A stretch of 64,000 nucleotides of DNA from Gluconobacter vitians (GTDB lineage Bacteria > Pseudomonadota > Alphaproteobacteria > Acetobacterales > Acetobacteraceae), in the NCBI RefSeq assembly GCF_015244565.1, contig NZ_JABCQG010000010.1:56271-120270 (forward strand), given 5' to 3'. Numbering within the stretch: position 1 is the first letter of the stretch; each line of letters opens with the position of its first letter. Both the position numbers and the translations under genes were made by a program. Positions 32,078 through 38,711 of the stretch are shown here, piece after piece. The notes below the pieces were generated by a model. The model made no database searches. It saw only the letters and a list, made by a program, of their open reading frames with translations, and had not been told where the DNA came from.

Positions 32078-32841
32078 TTCGCGGCTCCATCAAGCCAAGT
32101 TGGGATGGGAGATTCTGTAGGGACTGAAGCCATCGCCACGAAAATCATCAGATCATCGCGATTGTTCGGAAGAAGCATGAGCGCATCGCTCGGTAGCCTC
32201 TGCACGCTCCAAACACTGTCAGGAAAGCACTCCATTGCCTGCCCAAGTGTAGGAATAGTTCCAGGGCCTACGCCAATATTCTTCTGGCTTTCAGAGAGGC
32301 CAAGCACTGACTCGGTCGCGTTCATCCAGTGTGAGATAGCGGAATGCCATGGATACGCGTCAGCAATGGTGTAAGTATCGTCATTCCAGCAATATTCCCG
32401 ATCCAGACGACAGGAAAACAAGGCGCCACCGTAATTCTCTTCGGTCCCTTCTGGCTGCCCCTTGGGCATCACGATAAGGCAGACATCAAGCGCGAGAACC
32501 GTGTCTGGCACCGCGTAATCAGGAATGCTTCCTTCAATATCGCAGAAGACACCTTCCCACTGGAGTTTATGTGGAGCAGGCGGAACGCAAGCATTGAATG
32601 CTGCCTCAGGAATGCTTATTCGCATTCCATCAGGCGAACATGATCCGTTTTTATCGCGTGCCATTAGCGTAATACGGCCATTGGTAGCAAAAAGCGTCAC
32701 GCCGCCATCTGGGCATGGGAGCACCGTTACTCCGCACACATTCCATTTACTTGCTGAAAATTCCGAGCAGACGGCAGGCGCAAGAAATCGAAGATACTTA
32801 GCTCCAAAACTAGCGAAACGCGTTTCTTTCTCTTGCGTCAT
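32074..32841 (-). CDS. DnaN-like (sliding-clamp-like) phage protein, second copy
   Basis: The 255-residue protein contains a weak sliding-clamp signature: VCGVTVLPCPDGGVTLFATNG (ATNG at residues 52-55, where DnaN has ATDG) and GSIPDY (104-109, compare GxFPDY in DnaN). At 255 residues it has room for two clamp-type domains, not the three of DnaN. ATG 32841 overlaps the HicA-like stop; the longer open frame only reads through that gene. It lies two genes after a paralogue that shows the same marks more clearly. A role in phage replication or in modulating the host clamp is inferred. Confidence 0.5.
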   Translation of the reverse strand: MTQEKETRFASFGAKYLRFLAPAVCSEFSASKWNVCGVTVLPCPDGGVTLFATNGRITLMARDKNGSCSPDGMRISIPEAAFNACVPPAPHKLQWEGVFCDIEGSIPDYAVPDTVLALDVCLIVMPKGQPEGTEENYGGALFSCRLDREYCWNDDTYTIADAYPWHSAISHWMNATESVLGLSESQKNIGVGPGTIPTLGQAMECFPDSVWSVQRLPSDALMLLPNNRDDLMIFVAMASVPTESPIPTWLDGAAK

Positions 32842-33041
32842 TTCCGCATCCTCTTCGCCATGCGCTTCAACTGCGCCAGAGTGTTCTTCAGGGAGCGGCG
32901 GTCGCCTGGGGTCGATGGTGCGAACACGATCGAACCGCACGCATGACGCCAGCGGATATGTCCACCATTGGTCTTGGACGGCGTCCAGCCCATTCCGGAC
33001 GCCTGATGACGCAAGCTCCGGAAATCGGATGACGTGCTCAT
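32838..33041 (-). CDS. HicA-like small dsRBD-fold protein
   Basis: This 67-residue protein resembles HicA mRNA interferases and the larger group of phage HicA-like proteins: GWTPSKTNGGHIRWRH (His28 at the HicA active-site position), then STPGDRRSLKN and a basic C-terminal helix. No HicB-like antitoxin (RNase H fold plus RHH/HTH) is encoded next to it. It sits between two DnaN-like genes and is coupled to both by 4-base overlaps, so an orphan, possibly repurposed, member is likely. Confidence 0.65.
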   Translation of the reverse strand: MSTSSDFRSLRHQASGMGWTPSKTNGGHIRWRHACGSIVFAPSTPGDRRSLKNTLAQLKRMAKRMRK

Positions 33042-33718
33042 GCTGCGTTCTCCGCCGGCTGATTGTCTGCGGAGGGCGGCTCCTGGGGTTCAATCATCGC
33101 CCAGTTCGGGAAAACGACCTCGATGTCCGTCTTATGCGAAACCGGCACGACCAGGCCGCCGACAGCTGGTGATTCGGGAACGAGGATGACAGTCGGACGG
33201 CTTGGCCCGGGCGACACCAGGCGCAGCGTGCAATCCACATCGCCGCTGTAATTTTCGACGGCTCGGCAGATCCAGCGCATCGACATGGGCCAGATATCCA
33301 CAGGCGTTGCCGTTTTCGGTATCGGATTGCCTGGGAGCAGGGTGCGCCATTCCGGATAGTTCTCTTCCGCGGCGAGAAGCTCGACAAATCCACGCTCAAT
33401 CACGGTTCCATTCATGCGGACAAGCGCCCAGACCGCCTCGCCATCGGGTCCGAATGTGATTGAGACCATCGGCCCCATCTTCCTGGCGCAAGCAAACAGG
33501 CGACTGGACTTGCGGAAATTAAGCGTGAACGGCTCGAACGGCTCTGTCTGATATTCGGAACGGGCAAACAGGAGAACAATGCCGTCTGTCGCAATGCAGA
33601 CTGCACGTCCGTCGTGATACTCGACCCGCACGCCGCGCAGATGGAACCGCGGGCATTCCGGATTTACGGCGAAAGACGCGAAGGCGAGGGCGCGCGTCTC
33701 GATCAGAATTGGGGGCAT
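33038..33718 (-). CDS. DnaN-like (sliding-clamp-like) phage protein, first copy
   Basis: The 226-residue protein shows the DnaN domain pattern: FHLRGVRVEYHDGRAVCIATDG (ATDG at 43-46; DnaN has LxGVxxE...VATDGHRL) followed by YPEWRTLLP (121-129; DnaN has FPDYRRVLP). It is shorter than the roughly 370-residue bacterial clamp, enough for two domains. The C-terminal tail is disordered and rich in Pro/Glu/Asn. It could be a phage clamp subunit or a decoy of the host clamp. Confidence 0.58.
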   Translation of the reverse strand: MPPILIETRALAFASFAVNPECPRFHLRGVRVEYHDGRAVCIATDGIVLLFARSEYQTEPFEPFTLNFRKSSRLFACARKMGPMVSITFGPDGEAVWALVRMNGTVIERGFVELLAAEENYPEWRTLLPGNPIPKTATPVDIWPMSMRWICRAVENYSGDVDCTLRLVSPGPSRPTVILVPESPAVGGLVVPVSHKTDIEVVFPNWAMIEPQEPPSADNQPAENAA

Positions 33719-33719
33719 G

Positions 33720-34097
33720 TCAGGACCTTCGGCTTTTGGAGAACGGGAGATCGCCTGCGTCTTCCAGACGACGTCGGTGATAGGAGACGGTGGCTGTGCT
33801 CAGCCCGGTGGTTCGGGAAATTGCGGCGGTCCCCAAACCCATTTTGAAAAGGCGCAGGATGTTGGATTTGCGCTCTTCCGAAATCCGGTCATCCAGAGAC
33901 GGTCTTCCAGCTGACGCGCAGACTGGCGGCACGCTTTCGATATCCTGGTCGAATGCACAGGCTGCCGCGATGCCTGCGGTGAAAAGCTGATCCCAAATCA
34001 GGATCACTGTCTCTTCGGGCACGGCGTTCCGTTCCGCGATGACGCTGACGGGCGTGTGGTCCCGAAGCCCTTCGAGGATCTTGGGCAGCGGGCTCAC
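33720..34097 (-). CDS. HTH DNA-binding phage protein
   Basis: This 125-residue protein has two helical regions: an N-terminal one (ILEGLRDHTPVSVIAERNAVPEETVILIW) and a C-terminal resolvase-like HTH (GRPSLDDRISEER, then MGLGTAAISRTTGLSTATVSYHRRR). The start is GTG 34097, which overlaps the preceding TGA (GTGA). A longer frame exists upstream but reads through two neighbours. It may regulate the early operon. Confidence 0.68.
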   Translation of the reverse strand: MSPLPKILEGLRDHTPVSVIAERNAVPEETVILIWDQLFTAGIAAACAFDQDIESVPPVCASAGRPSLDDRISEERKSNILRLFKMGLGTAAISRTTGLSTATVSYHRRRLEDAGDLPFSKSRRS

Positions 34098-34327
34098 AGC
34101 GCCAGCTCCTGGGCGTCGCCCCAGTCGAGTGTGACGCGGCCGCCTTCGATCGGGCGAGCGACAGCAACCGTCTTGCAGCCTTTGCGGACTGGAACGGAGA
34201 CGCGTTTTTGCATGCACCAGGTCGTTGCGGCCGTCTGGGCATGCCAGAGCGTGCTGTAACGGGCCGCGATCTGCCCTCGACCGTCACAGATCGAGAACAG
34301 TTTGGTACTGCGACGTTTCCCGGCCAT
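34094..34327 (-). CDS. Small basic phage protein, 77 residues
   Basis: A basic N-terminus (AGKRRSTKLFSIC) leads into a domain with IAARYSTLWHAQTAA and ends WGDAQELAL. I do not recognise it. Its ATG overlaps the preceding stop by one base and its stop overlaps the next GTG, consistent with the operon chain. Confidence 0.6.
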   Translation of the reverse strand: MAGKRRSTKLFSICDGRGQIAARYSTLWHAQTAATTWCMQKRVSVPVRKGCKTVAVARPIEGGRVTLDWGDAQELAL

Positions 34328-34752
34328 CACAGTCCCTCCCGTGGTGCGGCGTAGGTCAGCACCCGAAGGTTCTGGACGGCCTTGTCGCACCAGCTGCGCA
34401 GCTGCGCTTTTTCCGCTGGCGTCTGCAGCGCGGCAGACTTTTTGAGCTGAGCCGGTCGAGCGGGGCGCGGCGGGATGCCTGGGACAGGATCTGGCAGACG
34501 ATTGGAGTAGAGGAGCAGTACGAGCTGCTCTTCCAGGTGATCGGCAGATTCACGCCAGGTCTTTGCCATGACTTTGTTGGCCGCGTTTGATTGATCGCTG
34601 GATCCGTAATCGTTGGCCAGCATGTGGCACCATTCCATCCGGGTCCGCAGATCGCGGGCCTGTTCGTGGATGTCTGGGTGATAGCCGTTCAGGAACAGAT
34701 CAAAGCTGGTCTGCGTGTGGCCGCCGACGGCTGGGTGAGGTTTGCGGATCAT
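34327..34752 (-). CDS. Phage early protein, 141 residues, unknown
   Basis: The helical, charged protein starts MIRKPHPAVGGHTQTSFDLFLNG; the middle (LRTRMEWCHMLANDYGSSDQ, ADHLEEQLVLLL) is predicted alpha-helical and the C-terminus has PGIPPRPARP. No family recognised. ATG 34752 overlaps by 4 bases the stop of the minus-strand frame that ends at 34749. Confidence 0.6.
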   Translation of the reverse strand: MIRKPHPAVGGHTQTSFDLFLNGYHPDIHEQARDLRTRMEWCHMLANDYGSSDQSNAANKVMAKTWRESADHLEEQLVLLLYSNRLPDPVPGIPPRPARPAQLKKSAALQTPAEKAQLRSWCDKAVQNLRVLTYAAPREGL

Positions 34753-35105
34753 GCCGAAGCTCCGACCGCATAAGCGCTGCGGGAAAGACGGTTGCCCGAC
34801 CCTCCCGCGCCTTCCATCATTGGAGCGTCCAAACAACCAATGAGGAAACTGAAATGAGCAAAGACTTTTCGGATATCAATCCGGGCATTCTGGCCGCGGC
34901 AGCGACGCTTGCCGTGCGCAAATATGAAAGCGCCCTTGAATGTTTTGTTATTGAGGAAGCGCGCAAAAGTTTCGGTGGAATAACCCGAGAAGAATTTATA
35001 AATGCTGGCATGCATGAAGACTGGCTTAAGCAGGATATTCTCGACGTTATGTTCGTCAATGAAGTCGAGCGCCTGAATGGACAGAGCAAATGAAGGCATG
35101 TTCAT
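34749..35105 (-). CDS. Possible coupled early gene antisense to a rightward gene (competing call)
   Basis: This 118-residue frame fits exactly into the leftward chain: its ATG overlaps the preceding stop as ATGA (35102-35105) and its stop overlaps the next ATG (34749-34752). A second ATG at 35099 has AGGAG at ideal spacing. Against it, the protein is rich in Phe and Leu, as expected opposite Glu codons, and has a low-complexity end. It covers all of the rightward gene at 34854-35093. Both may be made, or only one. Confidence 0.4.
   Translation of the reverse strand: MNMPSFALSIQALDFIDEHNVENILLKPVFMHASIYKFFSGYSTETFARFLNNKTFKGAFIFAHGKRRCRGQNARIDIRKVFAHFSFLIGCLDAPMMEGAGGSGNRLSRSAYAVGASA
34854..35093 (+). 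CDS. Small acidic phage protein, rightward, inside the leftward operon
   Basis: The 79-residue protein (SKDFSDINPGILAAAATLAV, then EEFINAGMHEDWLKQDI) has natural amino-acid composition and a GAGGAA Shine-Dalgarno 7 bases before ATG. It points against its neighbours, and the same DNA is open on the other strand as a coupled frame. Its codons are more AT-rich than the flanking genes. Function unknown; an antisense moron-type gene is one possibility. Confidence 0.55.
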   Translation: MSKDFSDINPGILAAAATLAVRKYESALECFVIEEARKSFGGITREEFINAGMHEDWLKQDILDVMFVNEVERLNGQSK

Positions 35106-35404
35106 TTCTCCTGAGCAAGCAGGAGGAAGATGTCGTGGTCTGACAGGCCGCTCTCTTCCAATGCAATGGCCATCCGGAGTATCTCATGCGCGCGAATTTC
35201 CGCGCGCATGGCTCGAAAGGCGTCAAATAGCGCCGTTTCTGTGTGGCAGTGACCAGGGAAATCCATAAGAAAATCCTGCTCACTGGACCGCTTTAACGCC
35301 TCAAGGGCCAATGTTTTGAATGCCTTCCGGCGCGCTATCACGGCATGACCAACGCGGGATCGAAATTCCGCGACAGACATGCCTCGGTCCACTGTCTTGC
35401 TCAT
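35102..35404 (-). CDS. Phage early protein, 100 residues, unknown
   Basis: The protein (SKTVDRGMSVAEFRSRVG, then an all-helical charged stretch ending ALEESGLSDHDIFLLLAQEK) is coupled to the preceding gene by ATGA at 35401-35404. The MSVAEFR start eight codons later is an alternative. No family recognised. Confidence 0.6.
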   Translation of the reverse strand: MSKTVDRGMSVAEFRSRVGHAVIARRKAFKTLALEALKRSSEQDFLMDFPGHCHTETALFDAFRAMRAEIRAHEILRMAIALEESGLSDHDIFLLLAQEK

Positions 35405-35691
35405 GCCGCACCTCGATCGTGGGCGATCTGGCAGGAGGGGGCGCGGCAGCGCCATCTGTTGGCGAGATCGCGGAACAGGACGGCGAGGGGATTGCCTGCG
35501 GGCTGCACGTCGCAGAACCGGGCCGCTTCGTCATACCGGTCTGCCTGGGCGAGGAACGCCTCTGTCGGCAGCGCCGCTATGCGGGCGAGGCTGCGACTGC
35601 GGTGATAGCTATGGAAGATCTTCGGGAAAAAGCACTGGACCGTGTCCAGGGCGGATCGCAGGTGATGCCTGCCGGGTGACTGGAACGACAT
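35401..35691 (-). CDS. First gene of the leftward early operon, 96 residues, unknown
   Basis: The basic protein starts SFQSPGRHHLRSALDTVQCFF and ends with paired cysteines (RCRAPSC). A GGAGAGG Shine-Dalgarno lies close to its ATG and is contained in an inverted repeat (35694-35726). Operator-like repeats lie just upstream, so it is probably the promoter-proximal gene controlled by the phage repressor. Confidence 0.6.
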   Translation of the reverse strand: MSFQSPGRHHLRSALDTVQCFFPKIFHSYHRSRSLARIAALPTEAFLAQADRYDEAARFCDVQPAGNPLAVLFRDLANRWRCRAPSCQIAHDRGAA

Positions 35692-35693
35692 GA

Positions 35694-35726
35694 AACCTCT
35701 CCATCGCGGGTGGCGATGAAGAGGTT
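35694..35726 (-). promoter_or_regulatory. Leader hairpin covering the ribosome-binding site of the leftward operon
   Basis: An imperfect inverted repeat, AACCTCT-c-CATCGC with a 5-base loop and GCGATG-a-AGAGGTT, ends two bases before the start codon. Its 3' arm on the minus-strand RNA contains the AGAGG Shine-Dalgarno. When folded it would hide the site. Confidence 0.5.
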
Positions 35727-35745
35727 ATCCAACATTACGTTGGGT
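35727..35745. promoter_or_regulatory. Operator-like repeat O1 (leftward promoter)
   Basis: ATCCAAC-N5-GTTGGGT is a 19-bp dyad with one mismatch from the perfect site at 36478. It lies upstream of the leftward operon and forms a pair with O2, centre to centre 23 bp. Confidence 0.7.
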
Positions 35746-35749
35746 TTGT

Positions 35750-35768
35750 AAACAACATAATGTTGGAT
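35750..35768. promoter_or_regulatory. Operator-like repeat O2 (leftward promoter)
   Basis: AAACAAC-N5-GTTGGAT has one perfect half-site and one degenerate half-site (5 of 7) with the same 5-base spacing as O1 and the perfect site at 36478. Tandem operators fit repressor control of the leftward promoter. Confidence 0.62.
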
Positions 35769-35834
35769 GCAGTTCTTGTTTTGTTCTTCCGTGACACCCT
35801 GAAAAAGATATTCTGTAAAAAGGCGTGCCCTTCT

Positions 35835-36149
35835 TCATTCGGCCTTAAACAAACCGATAGCTTGAATTTCTGGAAATCGTGATGCTTTCCGATAAGCCGG
35901 GATAGACAAGAATTCGTTATGCATCCCTTTGGGATCAAATCCGTAATACGCAACCAGTTCGATAAAGATAGAAAACATTTTTATTGCACTAGCATTTTCA
36001 TCGGCATTTTCACCATCATCATCCGCGACGAAAAAGTGCAATGAAGTAGCGTACTCGTGTAGCCCTTTGATATTATTCCAAATACCAACTTCGTACATTT
36101 TCTTTTGCGTATCAAACACTACACCAAATTCTGACGTCTTATGCATCAT
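35835..36149 (-). CDS. Protein co-transcribed with the phage repressor, 104 residues, unknown
   Basis: The acidic protein has aromatic and Asp/Glu-rich segments (FGVVFDTQKKMYEVG, FFVADDDGENADENA) and ends FPEIQAIGLFKAE. Its start overlaps the repressor stop by one base (TAATG), so it is coupled to the repressor and made in the lysogen. It is AT-richer than the late genes. A superinfection-exclusion or repressor-modulating role is possible, but nothing in the sequence shows it. Confidence 0.62.
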   Translation of the reverse strand: MMHKTSEFGVVFDTQKKMYEVGIWNNIKGLHEYATSLHFFVADDDGENADENASAIKMFSIFIELVAYYGFDPKGMHNEFLSIPAYRKASRFPEIQAIGLFKAE

Positions 36150-36421
36150 TATGCAGCCTTATCTATATCGCCGGCAATTAATCCATTTAAATTGACGCCA
36201 GTAACCACGTGGATTTTAGCCAGCACACTTAATGGTGGCTCCCGAGTGCCGCGTTCATACGTGGAGTATCGTTCAGCTTCCAAGCCAAGCAATTCTGCGA
36301 ACTCTTTTCGGGTAAGGCTGGGTCGGCCAAGCTCTCGGCCAAATGCTTCTCGGAGCATGCTTAAGCGTGCCGAGAAGGCAGATCTGATATCGGATGCGGA
36401 GATTGTGACCTGCTTTGCCAT
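36149..36421 (-). CDS. XRE-family phage repressor (CI-like, short form)
   Basis: The 90-residue protein has a Cro/C1-type HTH: LTRKEFAELLGLEAERYSTYERGTREPPLSVLAKI. There is no C-terminal peptidase domain, so it would not self-cleave like lambda CI. ATG 36421 follows from the family start (AKQVTISASDIRSAF). It is divergent from a second HTH gene, with a perfect dyad operator between them, which makes it the best candidate for the lysogeny repressor. Confidence 0.8.
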   Translation of the reverse strand: MAKQVTISASDIRSAFSARLSMLREAFGRELGRPSLTRKEFAELLGLEAERYSTYERGTREPPLSVLAKIHVVTGVNLNGLIAGDIDKAA

Positions 36422-36477
36422 ACCTCTATTTTGACGGGTGGCTTTGGCAGAATCACGGAACATTATGCACTGGACAT

Positions 36478-36496
36478 ATCCAACGTTTTGTTGGAT
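36478..36496. promoter_or_regulatory. Perfect 19-bp operator between repressor and Cro-like gene (O3)
   Basis: ATCCAAC-N5-GTTGGAT is a perfect 7-bp dyad with 5-base spacing. It lies 10 bases before the Cro-like ATG and about 57 bases from the repressor ATG. The same design occurs at 35727 and 35750. Confidence 0.78.
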
Positions 36497-36505
36497 CATA
36501 TTCTT

Positions 36506-36721
36506 ATGAACTGCATTGATACCGCCCTTTTACAAAAAAAAATATCTGTCCGAGCCTTGGCTGAGAAAGTGGGGGTTTCTGCTGAGACGGTACGTCTCTG
36601 GCGGACCGGAAGACGGCGCGTTTCAGTGCGAAATATAACCGCTCTCTGCAATGCCCTAGACCTATGTGCGGAGCAGATCAGGCCAGATATTTTCTTAAAA
36701 AATCCGAAGAAAGCGGCATGA
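36506..36721 (+). CDS. Cro-like HTH protein, first gene of the rightward early operon
   Basis: The 71-residue protein has an HTH with the recognition pattern SVRALAEKVGVSAETVRLWRTGRRRV. It is transcribed away from the repressor gene from a shared control region, as cro is. ATG 36506 was chosen because the HTH protein starts naturally there and the longer frame would include the operator. Its stop overlaps the next start (ATGA). Confidence 0.78.
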   Translation: MNCIDTALLQKKISVRALAEKVGVSAETVRLWRTGRRRVSVRNITALCNALDLCAEQIRPDIFLKNPKKAA

Positions 36722-36915
36722 AAATGATCCTTGCAATCTTTAGCCGCGTGCGAGGACGCGCACGGCGTCGGGTTCGTCATCACTCCACAGTCTGCGGCTG
36801 GCGGAAGATCCCGCCATGCCATGCGCTCACCATCGCCCAGATGGCAGGCGTCTCCGTTCACGTCATCCGCCCTGATGTCTTCGGTCCCGAACAGAACCGG
36901 GAGCAGGCAGCGTGA
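36718..36915 (+). CDS. Small basic protein, 65 residues, rightward early operon
   Basis: A very basic N-terminal half (FSRVRGRARRRVRHH) is followed by ALTIAQMAGVSVHVIRPDVFG, which resembles a single HTH element. Coupled at both ends by 4-base overlaps. It could be a CII- or regulator-like protein; this is inferred from position and composition only. Confidence 0.55.
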   Translation: MKMILAIFSRVRGRARRRVRHHSTVCGWRKIPPCHALTIAQMAGVSVHVIRPDVFGPEQNREQAA

Positions 36916-37373
36916 TGAAGGTAAGCTATCGAAAATTTCTTCGGGCCATCGGATTGGAGCGCAAGCGCGGTCCAATCGTTGGGCTGGATGCTGGCCTGAG
37001 CACACTGGAGCAGCAAACCGTACTGCGGGCGGCGGATGGCCGAACGGGTTTTGCTCCCGCGCCTCATGGTGGTGATGAAGACCGTAAGGCCCAAGCGATC
37101 CAGCACGGCATCGCGCTGGCAAAAGCGGAGCAAGAGCAATTCGAGGCTGCGGTCGAATACGCCAGCCGCGCAATCCGGGCCTGCGCTCCGTACGTGCATG
37201 GAGCGGAAGCGCTCGATCGCAAGAGGGTTGTTACTCTCATCAACTACATGATGAGCGATCTCGCCCGCATAGCCCGCAGCACACCAGCCGCCGAGACGAC
37301 AGAGTGGTTTTGCGGGCCTGACCGGCCGTATTTCCGGCCGATTGGCAAAAAGAGCGCGCAGCATGATGCGTAA
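36912..37373 (+). CDS. Phage early protein, 153 residues, carrying a portal-like peptide
   Basis: The protein begins MKVSYRKFLRAIGLERKRGPIVGLDAGLSTLEQQ; the rest is helical (AIQHGIALAKAEQEQFEAAVEYASRAI) with a conserved-looking end (WFCGPDRPYFRP). Residues about 23-35 (GLDAGLSTLEQ) nearly repeat a stretch of the portal protein encoded at 48,500. No family recognised for the rest. Confidence 0.58.
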   Translation: MMKVSYRKFLRAIGLERKRGPIVGLDAGLSTLEQQTVLRAADGRTGFAPAPHGGDEDRKAQAIQHGIALAKAEQEQFEAAVEYASRAIRACAPYVHGAEALDRKRVVTLINYMMSDLARIARSTPAAETTEWFCGPDRPYFRPIGKKSAQHDA

Positions 37374-37689
37374 GTTTATCGGAGGTCTTAGGCCGCTCGG
37401 TATTGCGTCATTCGCGGTCCTCGTCATGGTGCTTGCGGTGCGGAAAATCATGCGCCGCAAAGGCATCCGGAAGAATGTTCACGAGAGCACGACATCCGGG
37501 GGGCTTTCTCCAACAGTAATAACTCCTCAGTGGGTTCGGCGCGTCCATGGGGAGCTTTCCGAAATACTCGCTCGTTCAGGTGCGAGTATTTCTCAAGCAG
37601 AGCGTGACGACCAATTGATGAATCTTCAGTTGGATTTGGGCGACATTCTCTTGAATAATTCGGATGAAAGTAGCGATGCCTCGAACTGA
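37363..37689 (+). CDS. Single-pass membrane protein, 108 residues
   Basis: One N-terminal membrane segment (LGIASFAVLVMVLAV) is followed by RKIMRRKG, predicting N-out or short-in topology with a cytoplasmic helical domain (WVRRVHGELSEILARSG). It overlaps the preceding gene by 11 bases; ATG 37363 and 37366 are both possible. Function unknown. Confidence 0.58.
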   Translation: MMRKFIGGLRPLGIASFAVLVMVLAVRKIMRRKGIRKNVHESTTSGGLSPTVITPQWVRRVHGELSEILARSGASISQAERDDQLMNLQLDLGDILLNNSDESSDASN

Positions 37690-37704
37690 AGAAATGCATC
37701 AAAA

Positions 37705-37980
37705 TCAGTGCGCGTTCAGGGTCTCGGCCGCATTCCTTGCGATCGCGCGAACGGTGGTTGCAGCCTGCTTCGCTACGGAAGGCGTGACATACGATGACCC
37801 GTCTCGTTCTGAAGATTTTTCGATTGCCGATGCCGCGTTCTCTGCAAGCCGACTGATAAAGGCAGGGGCATCCTCCCGATATTCGCTCTGTGCAACAATA
37901 GCCAGAAGCCTGGTTAGAAGGGCCCGATTTGCAAGTGTTGCAGCAAGCAGCGCTTCGTTTCCAATTGGCTTGGCAGACAT
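37705..37980 (-). CDS. Small helical phage protein on the minus strand, 91 residues
   Basis: The Ala-rich helical protein (SAKPIGNEALLAATLANRALLTRLLAIV) has a clear GGAG Shine-Dalgarno eight bases before ATG 37980. It is transcribed against the surrounding rightward genes and converges on the 108-residue membrane-protein gene. Unknown function; isolated orientation suggests a lysogenic-conversion or regulatory gene. Confidence 0.62.
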   Translation of the reverse strand: MSAKPIGNEALLAATLANRALLTRLLAIVAQSEYREDAPAFISRLAENAASAIEKSSERDGSSYVTPSVAKQAATTVRAIARNAAETLNAH

Positions 37981-38168
37981 CAGAATCTCCATGGGTTTGG
38001 TTGGTCCCTTCCATGGTGATCCGAAATGGCCGGGGTGTCGAATCCCCGGCCATTACTGGAAAATTCGCAATCCTGAACCGGGCTTCGCAATATCCCGCGT
38101 AAAGGCTGCTTTTCGTCATTTGGTCTCCTTCTGCCTGTCAACTGTTCCGGCCCTCAACACCCGGAACA
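37981..38168 (-). promoter_or_regulatory. Control region of the minus-strand gene, with a perfect hairpin and a possible leader frame
   Basis: This 188-base gap holds an 11-bp perfect stem, AATGGCCGGGG at 38025-38035 and CCCCGGCCATT at 38044-38054, with an 8-base loop. A frame on the minus strand starts at ATG 38119 with AAGGAG at ideal spacing and reads through the hairpin (begins MTKSSLYAGYCEARF). That frame later runs Cys-rich and out of register through the 91-residue gene, so at most its beginning is a leader peptide. Attenuation is possible. Confidence 0.45.
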
Positions 38169-38519
38169 ATGACAGGAAGGACGCCCAAGATGTTGGGTAT
38201 TTCACCCAAGCGCGCGGGTATTTCACCCAAGGCCCGGTTCAGTGCCATGTCTGATGCGCTGACCGAACGCTTCCAGGACATGGTGAATGAGGAGGTCCGT
38301 GACCGGCGTGGTCTCGGGCTGAAGGGCGCATTCCGTGAGGTTGCGCGCCTGTTCGGCCTGACGGAACGCCGTGTCCGGGCCTGCTGGCACCATGAGATCC
38401 GTTCGGTCACGGCCGGCGAATGGGAAACCGTTCGCGAGGCCCGCATTCAGACATTGCAAGCGCGGCAGCTCCGGCTCCAGCAGCAACTGGACAGTCTCCA
38501 TGACAGGGGCGCCGCATGA
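38169..38519 (+). CDS. HTH-type phage protein with a short N-terminal peptide repeat
   Basis: This 116-residue protein has GISPKR/GISPKA twice in tandem at the N-terminus, then a helical domain with an HTH-like FREVARLFGLTERRVRACWHHE and a Gln/Leu/Arg-rich coiled end. The start is uncertain: ATG 38169, 38190 and 38247 are in frame, and the last would leave out the repeats. It may be a regulator or replication accessory protein. Confidence 0.62.
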   Translation: MTGRTPKMLGISPKRAGISPKARFSAMSDALTERFQDMVNEEVRDRRGLGLKGAFREVARLFGLTERRVRACWHHEIRSVTAGEWETVREARIQTLQARQLRLQQQLDSLHDRGAA

Positions 38520-38707
38520 CAGTTCTCGTTTTCCTGTTTGGTCCCGTTGCCGAAAACTGGCTGATTTACGCGCGCTTCAGAGCACGCGGCGTCGTCATTT
38601 TCGTCGTGCAGTGGTGGATCGGGCGGGAGATTCAATCCATCCAGCGTCGGGACAGGCGCATCCGGAAAGTGATGCGTCTCCTTGAGGGCTGGATCCAGAC
38701 CCTCTGA
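38516..38707 (+). CDS. Small membrane-associated protein, 63 residues
   Basis: An N-terminal hydrophobic stretch (TVLVFLFGPVAENWLIYARF) and a second (VVIFVVQWWIG) are followed by a basic tail. It is coupled by ATGA to the preceding HTH gene. Function unknown. Confidence 0.52.
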   Translation: MTVLVFLFGPVAENWLIYARFRARGVVIFVVQWWIGREIQSIQRRDRRIRKVMRLLEGWIQTL

Positions 38708-38711
38708 GGAA

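Noticed and set aside
32838..33041. Complete HicAB toxin-antitoxin system
   Set aside because: Only a HicA-like protein is present; neither neighbour has a HicB fold pattern.
37448..38119. Full 223-codon minus-strand frame starting at ATG 38119
   Set aside because: Its start has a good ribosome-binding site, but after about 50 codons it becomes Cys-rich and reads out of register through another gene and antisense to a third. I keep only the beginning as a possible leader.
38191..38231. Tandem GGGTATTTCACCCAAG as possible operators
   Set aside because: The two copies are 21 bases apart and in frame, encoding the peptide repeat GISPK inside a gene. The dyad orientation is opposite to the phage operator, so a peptide repeat is the simpler reading.
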